Part shown: positions 53,900 through 62,712 of the stretch, piece after piece
Numbering within the stretch: position 1 is the stretch's first letter
How the letters are laid out: every line of letters begins with the position of its first letter
NCBI GenBank assembly: GCA_023014485.1
Contig: JAJOZX010001002.1
Span: 564,001 to 628,000 of the forward strand
DNA length: 64,000 nucleotides
Direction: 5' to 3'
Source of the DNA: Bathynomus jamesi
Lineage: Eukaryota > Arthropoda > Malacostraca > Isopoda > Cirolanidae
Program-made: the position numbers and the translations under genes
Notes under the pieces: generated by a model
Databases searched by the model: none
What the model saw: the letters and a program-made list of their open reading frames with translations, nothing else
Told to the model about the DNA's origin: nothing

Positions 53900-55629
53900 C
53901 TTTGGAAGGTGTGCATAGTAAAGTAATGGGTCTATAGGAAGCTGGTCCTCTTGGATTTTTGTTTGGTTTCAGTAGTGTAATAATTTTACCTTGTTTCCAT
54001 ATATCAGGAATAATACAGTGTTGGTATGAATATATGCTGATGTTTGTGAGTGCTAGTATTCCCTGTGGGCCCAAGTGTTTAAGGTGTATGTTAGATATGT
54101 TGTCTGGTCCAATAGTCTTCGAATTCTTAATGTTTTTGATGATCTTGGTGGTTTGGTCTGTATTGAAGGGTGTAATGGTCGTGTCGAGTCTGTAGGTTTT
54201 CTTGTGTCTGGTTGTTTGTCTGTCTGCGTGTTTCTGGTTGTTGTCTCTGTTTAAGTGACATATCTTTGCGTAGTGATTAACTAGAATGTTAGCTTGTTGT
54301 GTATATGTTGGGATATTATTTTGGCTGCGACAGATAGCTGCATGTGAGGTGTGAATGCCGCTATTAGAGTGGGTAATGCTGTTTATAGTCTTGAATAGCC
54401 TGGATGTATCTGTGGAGTGGTTTAGTGTTGTTATGAATTCCCTAAATGTTTCTGTTTGTTTTTCTTTAAGTTTGTTATTTATTTCTGTGTTGAGCTGTTG
54501 TATCTGCTGTTTTATGGCTTCTGTGTGTGGTGTTTGTGTGTTATGTTTGAGGTTGTTACGTTGCCTTATGAGGTGGGCTATTTCTCTAGTGTAATTCGGG
54601 TTGTATTTCCTAATGTTGCCCTTGGGTATGTATTTCTTTGCATTATTGATGATCTGATTAAATGTCTTGAGTGTTGTATTGATGTTTATGATGGATGTGC
54701 TGTTTAATGTGGTGAATTGTTCCTCAGTCTGTATTTTGAACTTCTCCCAATCAGCTTTCTTGTAATTTCTGTAAGTGTGCCTGAGGCTGTTGGGGCAGAG
54801 TGTAGAATGTGTTGTAATGATGATGGGCAGGTGGTCTGATGACAGTTGGTTTTCTGTTCTCCAGTGTGTATGTGTTGCTAGTGATGGGGAACAGAACCTT
54901 ATGTCTGGGGAGGAGTTTGAGTATCCTGCTTGATGTGGTATGTGTGTATGTTCTTCTGTATTGTTAAGAATGAAGAGGCTGTTTAGTTGTGTGGCTATGT
55001 TGGCGCCTCTGGTGTTGCTTTGGTTGTGCAGGTACCAACTAGTGTGTTTAGCGTTGAAGTCTCCTCCTACGATGACATTAGTGAGAGAGGCCAGATTGTG
55101 TAACTGTGGGTTGTAACTGGCTGGCACTTGAGGTGAACTATCTGGTGGGATGTAAATGTTGATGAGTGTGGTGTTGAGTTTTGTGCGTTTTAATGTTAAC
55201 TGCCTGTATTTCTATCGTGTTATCTGCTTGGATTGTGTTTGTAATGTTTTGGGTGGCATCAGTGTAGCTAATGCTTTTACGTATGTAAGTGATGAGTCCA
55301 ACCCCGTGACCCCCAGTACGATCTTGACGGATCTCCGTGAAGTCAGGGATGGTGGGTGTTTTGTGTGTGCGTTTTAGTTTTGTTTCTTGTGTAAGTGCTA
55401 TGTGAATGTTTTGTTTGTGTACGAATTCCCTAAGCTGCATGATTTTATTTGTGAGGCCATCTACGTTGTACTGTAATATGTTAATATTATACTTCTGTAT
55501 GTGTCTCATGGTCCTATTGTGTCTATATCTTTGTGTATGGTGACATGTGTAAGTTGTAGTGGGGCCTGGATTAGTCTTAATGTCGCCGGAGAGTAAGAGT
55601 GGTCCGGGGAGCACGCAATTGCTCCCCAT
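53900..55629 (-). pseudogene. Family A copy 2: 2A-like leader, APE endonuclease and RT start
   Basis: The start MGSNCVLPGPLLLSGDIK, followed by TNPGP, ends in a 2A-like motif (D-I-K-T-N-P-G-P) at residues 15-22. Then the endonuclease: INILQYNVDGL, LTQETKLKRTH (catalytic Glu), and after a frame change at about 55135 VIVGGDFNAKHTSWYL and QLSSDHLPIIIT (SDH motif). The linker leads to ASYRPITLLCTPSK, the first RT motif, where the MITE breaks the ORF. One frameshift and one insertion; otherwise well preserved. Confidence 0.85.
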
Positions 55630-56349
55630 AAATTAAAAAAAATAACACGCTGGTATAGGTCCGACCCCGGGAGCCGATCGGCACTCTGACCGTGCCACGC
55701 AACAGGCCGTCGACTGCAAGTCTGGCCAACCGTAGACAGCCTGCTGCACGGAGATTTGAGGAAGTTTGGCCACCAGCGCGTTGATGTTTCGGTTTGACGT
55801 CGCCCCTTCCCCGCGTTGACGTGTCCCGTGCTGGAAGATACAGCCACTGTCAGAAGCTTTCTCGTCAGCTGCTAACTGTCAACATACGTTGAGGTTTTTA
55901 GCTCCTTCCTATCAGTTTCTTATTATCTTTGGTCAAAATGTGCTGTTTAATACTGTCATTTCTTTTTGTACCTTATTTTCTTTATTAATGTGTTCAACAA
56001 TTTGGGATTGGAAGTATATAATGAAATTATTTCCAGTCCTGTCCTTCAAATGTTTTGATAAAAAGTTCTTTTAGGATTTTCTTTCAATCAAGAATAAAGA
56101 AAATGAATTCTTTACTAAATTTTGCTTTATTCTTTCTATCTCTTTATGAAAAATATCTCAGATGTAGTCGTTTTTGGATAATAAAGAAAACAATCTTACG
56201 GTACTTATAAAATCAATTTTTCGATGTAATTCTTGTTGGATATAATTGTCAAAAATTCGAATCCACATCTTTTGATTTCTTTCGTAACGAAACGATTAGG
56301 TTTTAAACGCTTATAAACTTTCCCTACATTAGATATTAGTCAGGTTTTA
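55630..56349 (-). other. Presumed 5' untranslated region of family A copy 2
   Basis: No motif-bearing ORF. GC-rich near the ORF start (55680-55850) and AT-rich towards the TSD. It counts as part of the element only because of the 10-bp TSD at its far end. Confidence 0.5.
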
Positions 56350-56360
56350 ACTTCTGATTC

Positions 56361-56758
56361 TCATGATGATACACTTTGAATCTTGACCACCTGTAGTCGT
56401 TTTCTGAGAAAGTTGTAGATCCATTTTCCCACTTTGCCTGTTATTCCCATATGTTTAATTTTATGTGCTATTATACCATGGTCGCATTTGTCGAAAGCTT
56501 TAGCAAAATCCATGTATATGACATCATAGTTTTCATTGCCTTGAAGTGCATCTACGATATTGTTATAATGCTCTATAAGTTGTGATAGGCATGATCTTCC
56601 TGATCGGAATCCGTGCTGATTTTCGTTGAATCTTTCCAATGTCTCCAAGAAGTCGTAGATTTTCTCTCTGACTATTCTTTTAAATATTTTGATGAGGTGG
56701 GACGTCAAGGACACTGGTCTATAGTTCTTTGCTTGAGATCTATCCCCGCCTTTATATA
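56361..56758 (-). pseudogene. Element B reverse transcriptase, N-terminal part
   Basis: SQAKNYRPVSLTSHLIKIFK, RFNENQHGFRSGRSCLSQL and VIYMDFAKAFDKCDHGIIAH are RT motifs 1-3 of a Jockey/CR1-type element; GKWIYNFLRKRLQVV follows. The 5' side runs into mariner-2, which took a TA inside a Tyr-Lys codon pair of a KGGD motif; across it the frame is unbroken. Confidence 0.85.
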
Positions 56759-58270
56759 CAGGGTGTTTCAGGAGGAAAGGTCAATACTTCGGGAGGTGAT
56801 AGTATCGGTCATTGTGAGAAAAAAAGTTCATATGAACATGTGTCTCTGAATGGTTACGGAGATAGAGCTGTTTGAATCTGATGCGCGCGCAGCTCTTCCT
56901 CCCCCTTCCCTCCCCTATAACCTTGAACCATGTAAGCTGTAATGTAAGCATGTAACATAAGCCAATCGACAGCTGACTGTTGTGAGTGACATTGTTTGGT
57001 GTTTGAAGCAGTGTTAAGAATGCCACACACCTTCACACATGCCGAATATGCAGATATGGTGTATGTCTACGGTTTTTGCGATGGAAGTGCAACAGCTGCT
57101 GTTGCAGAATACCGTCGACGGTTTCCGAACCGCAGAATTCCGGATTGAAGAGTGTTTACCAGGGTTTTCAACACATTGCGTGAGATTGGTACACTTCCCA
57201 GCGCTCATGTTTCATCTGAACGTGAAGGTCAACAAGATGTGGATGAAGTGCAAAACATTCTTCAGTTGGTAGAGCGTAGTCCTACTACTAGCTCACGAAG
57301 AATTTCTACACGTCTCGGTGTACCACACACAAGAGTATGGCGAACATTACGTGAGGAAGGCTTGCATCCATATCATGTACAGCGTGTACAACACCTTCAA
57401 CCAGGAGACGCTGCCATGCGACTGGAATTTTATCATTGGGTAAATGCTAATCGCCGATTGCTTCGATTAATACTGTTCACCGATGAAGCTACTTTCACCC
57501 GTGACGGTATCAACAACACTCGTAACTCTCATCGGTGGTCAGACGAAAATCCAAATGCCACTGTGGAAACAAATTTCAACATCGCTTCTCTGCCAATGTG
57601 TGGTGCGGTATCATCGATGACCAGCTGACTGGCCCTGTTACTTTAGAGAATCGTCTTACAGGACAAAGTTACCTAGAATTTCTGCAAAATGAATTGTCAG
57701 GACTATTGGAGGATGTTCCTTTGGCTACGCGCGTTGGTATGTACTTTCAGCATGACGGAGCTCCTCCACTTTCTACCCGTCTGGTGATGCAATACCTAAA
57801 TCAAACTTCCCTGGTCGATGGATCGGCCGCGGTGGTCCCATTCAATGGCTACCAAGGTCTCCAGACCTCTCCCCGTTAAATTATTGTTTGTGGGGGTGGA
57901 TGAAAAGTAAAGTTTACAAAGGAACGCCAAGATCAACTCAGACGAACAACACGCGATCTTCGCACACGAGTTGCAAAGTGCATTGAGGTTGACGGTGGGA
58001 TTTTCGAAAACGTATTGTAAACTGTAACAAATTTGTCATTTCTTTATCTGATACCATTCAAAATGCCAATGTTTAAACATTAAATGTTAGAAACAGTAAT
58101 TGGTTTCTCTTTCTTGATTACCATTAACAATGCTTTTGTATTTGTAGATTCAAACAGCTCTATCTCCGTAACCATTCAGAATTAGACACATGTTCATAGG
58201 AACTTTTTTTCTCACAATGACCGATACTATCACCTCCCGAAGTATTGACCTTTCCTCCTGAAACACCCTG
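56759..58270 (+). mobile_element. mariner-like transposon (mariner-2, DUF4817-type)
   Basis: 1512 bp, TA on each side (56757-56758, 58271-58272). CAGGGTGTTTCAGGAGGAAA and about 60 more bases are inverted at the right end (CGGGAGGTGATAGTATCGGT included). Decayed transposase on the plus strand. Confidence 0.95.
57020..58020 (+). pseudogene. mariner-2 transposase, frameshifted, third acidic residue replaced
   Basis: N-terminal [18 protein letters not shown] and [15 protein letters not shown] form the DUF4817-type HTH. After a shift, [20 protein letters not shown], then [14 protein letters not shown] (first Asp), and in another frame YFQHDGAPP (second Asp). After a further shift SPDLSPLNYCLWGWMKSK: the place of the third acidic residue (PLD in relatives) has Asn. 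About 41 residues lie between second Asp and this Asn. The C-terminus ends at a TAA at 58018. Confidence 0.8.
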
Positions 58271-58391
58271 TATAGGGACAATGTTTGCTCTTTTCAAGAT
58301 GCTCGGTATTTCTCCAGTGTCTAGGGATCTTCTGCATATCCAGTATGGGTGTAGCTATTTAATTTTTACAGTTTTTAATTAATAGTGCGTT

Positions 58392-59238
58392 CTATTTGTC
58401 CGGACCTGCAGCTGAATGTGATTTCATTTGTCCTATTGCTCTCGCTACATCTTCTGGGGTAAAATCAAAGTCTGTTATACATTCTCCTTGCAATTTCTCT
58501 TTGAAGAATGCATCTATGTCAGGTATCGCTTTATCACTTTTTGGGGTACTGAAGACTGATTCATACTGGGCTCTTAATGTTACAGATATTTCTTTTAGAT
58601 CGTCTGTTAGTTCATTATTTCCTTTCATTAAGGACCCGATAGTAGCGCGCGTTTTTGTTTTCCTTTTCGCATAACTGTAGAAGTATTTTGGATTTTCCTT
58701 TATTGCTTCTACGGCATTTTCCTGTTCCCTCTCTGTATGTCCATTTATCAGAGTTTGTATTTCCCAACCGATTCTCTCCAGTTTTTCTTTTATTACTTTT
58801 CTGGCACTGTTATCTCCGCAATTAGCTAACTTCGTCGCTACTCTCTTTCTTTTGCGGAATATTCTTCTCTTTTGCCTCTCTGGCCAGTTCCTCTTTCCTT
58901 TTGGCTGTGCTTTCGGAGCATATTTTTCTAAAATTCTCAGCGTCTTTTCTTCCAAGGTTGTTAGCATTTCCTCAGTTGTTTAGTCTCTAAAACTGTTCTC
59001 TACTATTTGGGCCATGTGCGATCTGATTTCTTCCCAATTTATGGGCTTGGAGTTTAAGTTAAAAGCCCCATATTTGCTTCTTCCTTCCGTATGTGTATTG
59101 TCTTTTAAAGTTATCGCCATATTTGTTGATAACGCGATTATACTGTGGTCTGAGATAATAGTTGGAGTTATTTTTACATCGGCAATCAAGTTCGTGTTAT
59201 TTGTGAATACCAGATCTACGCAGTTATTTTTCCTAGTA
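58392..59238 (-). pseudogene. Element B endonuclease end and EN-RT linker
   Basis: 59189-58980 has PTIISDHSIIALSTN, the SDH motif of APE endonucleases. 58967-58392 (191 residues) has PERQKRRIFRKRKRVATKL, YFYSYAKRKTKTRATIG and FDFTPEDVARAIGQMKSHSA, the usual linker before RT (ending AAGPDK). Interrupted upstream by mariner-3. A shift near 58975 separates the two. Confidence 0.8.
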
Positions 59239-59908
59239 CAGAGTGTCCCAGAAGTCTCGGAGGGGTTTTATCTGACTATAACGTTTTTCTTTTTTGATTA
59301 ATTTATTTTTTATTTTTCAATTAAAGTACCCTTGCTGCGATTAGTGAAAATGGAATCTTGGACAGTGCAACAAAGAGTGGCTATTGTGGAACTTTATTTG
59401 ACAAACAACTCTTCCATCGTTGCCGCTCAAAGGCTTTTCGATTAAAATTCAACACACGTTCTGCTCCTTCTGATCGAGCTAGTCGACGGTACGTCGCTAA
59501 ATTTCGTATGGGAAAGGGTCAGGGAGACGAACCACGGACTGAACGTCCTCGGACAAGCCGAAGTCCAACTCGGGTTGAGGAAAATCCACATCAGTCCGAC
59601 GACGCAGCCATGAATTAAACATTTCAAGAAGTTCCTTACATCGAATTTTAAGAGAGGATATCAATCTTTACCCGTACAAAATTCAAATTGCTCAAGAAAT
59701 TAAACCACAAGATCATCAGAGTCGGATAACGTACGCTAATGCGATTTTAGATTTACGCAATGAAAATGAAGATTTTCACCAGATATTAAACTTGTAATTA
59801 AAATCGCAATAAATATATTTTCAAATGTTACAAACTTTTTTTTATTTGATTCCCAAACAAAAACGTTATAGCCAAATAAAACCCCTCCAAGACTTTTGGG
59901 ACACCCTT
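59239..59908 (+). mobile_element. mariner-like transposon (mariner-3), internally deleted
   Basis: 670 bp, TA on each side (59237-59238, 59909-59910). GGAGGGGTTTTAT and CTATAACGTTTTT are in inverted repeats of about 50 bp at the ends. Confidence 0.9.
59350..59797 (+). pseudogene. mariner-3 transposase remnant
   Basis: MESWTVQQRVAIVELYLTNN, then (other frame) HRCRSKAFRLKFNTRSAPSD and a later piece with YPYKIQIAQEIKPQDHQS are HTH and linker parts of a mariner-type transposase. The whole catalytic half is deleted. Confidence 0.7.
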
Positions 59909-59909
59909 T

Positions 59910-60982
59910 ATTTTCTGTTATTTCCTATGTCAGTATAAATTCGTTTGTGAGAGCCATTAGCAGTTTTGCTTGCACCTGGTCCTCTCTTGTGCCCCCCTTA
60001 TCTTGCTGTATAAATGTATTTCTACCCACCTTTTTGTATTTTATAAATGGGAAATTAAAATCGCCGCAGAGTATTATATTAGGGGTGGAGAGTTTACGGA
60101 CTTTATTAGGGTTCTGATATCATCAATGGCATCCGAAAATTTTTCATTTGGAAAATTTGGAGGTCTATAGATGACTATCAGTACCACGTTTAGTTTCTCT
60201 ATTTTCACTGCAAGGGTTTCCACGAAACTGTTGGATTTACTTATTACCGTCTCTGTCATATGCCTCTCGTGTATATAAATAGCACAGCCACCTTTACGTC
60301 TCGCTGTTCTATCCGTTCTTAGTAAGTTGAATCCATCGATATGCAATTCTTTCTTATCGATACAGTGTTCGCAGTTATCGCAGTTTCCTTGGCAGTCTTT
60401 AAGATGTGTTTCTGTGAGGCATGCGATGTCCGCCCTTATTTCGTCCATAAAACCTTTCAGATACGAAACTTTGTTTAGTGAATTGTTCGGTTTTATTCCT
60501 TGAATATTTGCCAGGACAATGTTTATGTTCCTTGTTTTGCATTGCCCCTTGTGCATTTTAAGTTCGTTGTCCTTTGATATCGCGTGTTTTGTAGCCTTGT
60601 GGTCCTCCGAGATGGATCCGTTCCCGCCTACCTGTTCTGGTAGCTTCTTGCCATGTAGCGGTCCGGCTCGAGTGTTACCAGCTGTGTCAGCTGCATGTGC
60701 TGTATAAGACTTAGCAGCCGTATTGTGTCCAAGATGTTGAAAATCTTTTGTGCTATTTGTGTTTTGTTTACTATTTGGGTGCAAATTTTTTTCTCACATT
60801 CCTCTGTTGTCATTTAAAACTTGTCCTTTGTCCTTTGAACTTGTCGGGAGATTATGGTAGTAGCATTTTCTCCCGTACTGGCAGGTTCCATATATCGCGT
60901 AGATTTTGCAAATGTCCGGATGGTAGAATTTGTATTTTCCACCAAATTTGCAGTGACCATTATTGTAGAAGTAGTTGCACAC
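59910..60982 (-). pseudogene. Element B CCCH-like fingers and APE endonuclease
   Basis: 60982-60794: CNYFYNNGHCKFGGKYKFYH (C-x8-C-x5-Y-x3-H, third Cys lost) and CKIYAIYGTCQYGRKCYYH (C-x8-C-x5-C-x2-H). After a single TGA the same frame opens again (60784-60074): NINIVLANIQGIKPN, ACLTETHLKDC (catalytic Glu), LLRTDRTARRKGGCAIYI, VVLIVIYRPPNFPNEKF. Fingers and endonuclease were therefore probably one protein. The part after 60074 continues in another frame to the mariner-3 site. Confidence 0.8.
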
Positions 60983-61041
60983 AGGCGGGTGTTCGTAAAT
61001 TCATTTTCCTCCCTTATATCTGCATATTCCTTTCACATAGT

Positions 61042-61045
<4 letters not shown>

Positions 61046-61080
<35 letters not shown>

Positions 61081-61098
61081 GTATATATATATATATAT
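61046..61098. repeat. (CA)n(TA)n microsatellite
   Basis: About 15 CA units followed by TA units. Confidence 0.9.
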
Positions 61099-61213
61099 CC
61101 ATGGTGTTTCAAGTCGACCGTAGAAATACAAAATACCAAAATATCAAATACCGTACCAAGTTTTGTAATATTTGATATTTTGGTATTTCTAGGGATGACC
61201 TAAAACACCCTAT
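61099..61213. mobile_element. Short foldback mariner-type MITE
   Basis: About 115 bp. TAGAAATAC ... CCAAAATATCAAATA in the left half is inverted in the right half (TATTTGATATTTTGGTATTT), and the ends are GGTGTTTCAAG and GGGTGTTTTAG (inverted) next to TATA. Confidence 0.7.
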
Positions 61214-61368
61214 ATAGGGTGGAGCGAAAATATGAATGTTAGAATATCAATTTGGAATATCTACGAAAAGTTGTAAATGACGCTAATTTAAATGTTCACC
61301 AAATTTGAACTAGCTGCTGTTTCAGTAAAAGGCTCCCTAATGACCTTGAAAAACCGTTACATTTTGAG
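61214..61368. other. Short non-coding stretch
   Basis: No feature seen. Confidence 0.5.
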
Positions 61369-61450
61369 CCTCAATCCAGGGTTGCCAGATTGGGCGACTT
61401 TTCGCAAATGGGGCTACTTCTGAGGACCTGTGCTATCAACATTTATGATT

Positions 61451-61589
61451 CTCTAGCACAACAACGAACACAACACAACATCACTAGTGCGCTGAACCTC
61501 TGGTCCACTCCGGAGAGGGCGATCGGTTACCTGCGTGCCGCCGGCTTGCTCGATCAGGGTGGGCTGATCGGCTAAACAACAACAACAAC
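61451..61589 (+). mobile_element. Non-LTR retrotransposon family A, copy 3 (3' end only)
   Basis: The last about 140 bp of the family (GTGCGCTGAACCTCTGGTCC, GAGAGGGCGATCGGTTACC) with (ACA)n tail; AACATTTATGATT flanks it on both sides (61438-61450, 61590-61602). Confidence 0.95.
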
Positions 61590-61679
61590 AACATTTATGA
61601 TTTTGCGATTTTGCGAATTTTGTGCTACTTCCCCCCACAACTTCGCGACATTGGGCTATTTTCAGAAATTTTATGTAAG

Positions 61680-62429
61680 TGTACAAATGACATATACATC
61701 TATTTTCCTACCGATTGAAAAAGTTGACTTTGGTCATGTCTTTTTAACTCAGCTGGCAAATAAATATAAATGTAAAGAAATCGCAGCAGAATCTCAAAAA
61801 GTCATCTTTAAAAGATGTCACGAATTTTTGAAATGTGCCTGTAAGGAACTTCTCAAACGTATCCCCACAAATTATGCAATATTAAAACGAATCGAAAACA
61901 TTTCACCAAGTAAATGCCTCAGTCACACTCGTCCTCCCTTTTCCGATCTTCCTTTGGATTTAGCTGACCAATCAAAATTAAATGCTCTAGAAAGTCAATG
62001 GAGGAAGCTACTTCACATTGATTGGAAGGATGTTTTTCCTTCCGGCATTCCAAATGATGGGGCATATTTTGGAGCCAGGCTTTTAACATTAAAGATGCTG
62101 CAGGAGAGCCTGTTTTAAAAGACATTTCTATATTCGCATTAAAGCTATACAGCTTGCCAATAAGCAATGCAACTGTGGAACGAGTATTTTCAAGAGTTAC
62201 ATCAACAAAAAACAAACTTAGGAATCAGATGGGTTTAGAACTTTTAGCTTCTGTACTTCGTATAAAAATGATGCTTGAAGAAAAAAGCATTTGTTGTGTT
62301 AATTTTGAACCTTCACCACCTATGCTTAAATATAATTCTGGCATTTACGAAAAGTCAGAAAAGACCTTTACAAGCCATGATGAAGGAGAAAAAGAAGACG
62401 ACGAGCTATTGAATTCACTACAATTTTAA
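61680..62429 (+). pseudogene. hAT-I transposase, C-terminal half
   Basis: 61597-62118 contains CHEFLKCACKELLKRIP and ADQSKLNALESQWRKLLHID. 62154-62429 has LPISNATVERVFSRVTSTKN and LRIKMML, the hAT dimerisation domain with the ERVFS motif. A frame change lies between them near 62115. The zinc finger and first catalytic parts are missing. Confidence 0.75.
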
Positions 62430-62712
62430 ATAAAAACCGTAAGTAAATTTTATAGTATAATAAAATAATGAAATTGGGGTTGGGCTACTTTTTGAGACTT
62501 TTCGATACGTTCCTCGCTAATTTTGTTCAAAAGTATCTGGCAACTCTGCCTCAATCACTCAGTCTTCCTAAAGTGCGTGCAGTGACGAGATGTGTTACAG
62601 TTTAGCTTAGCCTATTAGTATAACTACTTAACCATTTTTGCATGCATAAACATTTATTTCTTGTAATTTTCTGATTTAATTACATTAATTCTATTTTTTC
62701 AGAAAAATTAAA

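Larger units (their letters stand above)
52088..56349 (-). mobile_element. Non-LTR retrotransposon family A, copy 2 (apparently full length)
   Basis: ACTTCTGATT flanks it on both sides (52078-52087, 56350-56359) and an (ACA)n tail is at the 52088 end (GTTGTTGTTGTTGG on plus). It lies within the RT gene of element B. It contains a 5' UTR of about 500-700 bp, the complete EN-RT region on the minus strand, and a 226-bp hAT MITE. The 5' limit depends on the TSD match alone. Confidence 0.85.
50986..61010 (-). mobile_element. Non-LTR retrotransposon B (CCCH finger, APE endonuclease, RT), interrupted three times
   Basis: In minus-strand order: CCCH-like fingers and endonuclease start (60982-60074), endonuclease end and linker (59189-58392), RT (56758-56361), RT end and C-terminal part (52077-51122). 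Inserted elements: mariner-3 (59239-59908), mariner-2 (56759-58270) and family A copy 2 (52088-56349). The own sequence is about 3.6 kb. The ends are approximate; no TSD was found. Confidence 0.8.
61377..62548 (+). mobile_element. hAT transposon (hAT-I), internally deleted
   Basis: Ends CAGGGTTGCCAGATTGGG and CAGAGTTGCCAGATACTT (inverted), perfect 8-bp TSD CCTCAATC (61369-61376, 62549-62556). It contains the 3' half of a transposase gene and a small non-LTR insertion. Confidence 0.95.

Noticed and set aside
53959..55377. Hydrophobic plus-strand ORFs
   Set aside because: They are mirror images of the family A endonuclease-RT gene on the minus strand; the catalytic motifs are on the minus strand.
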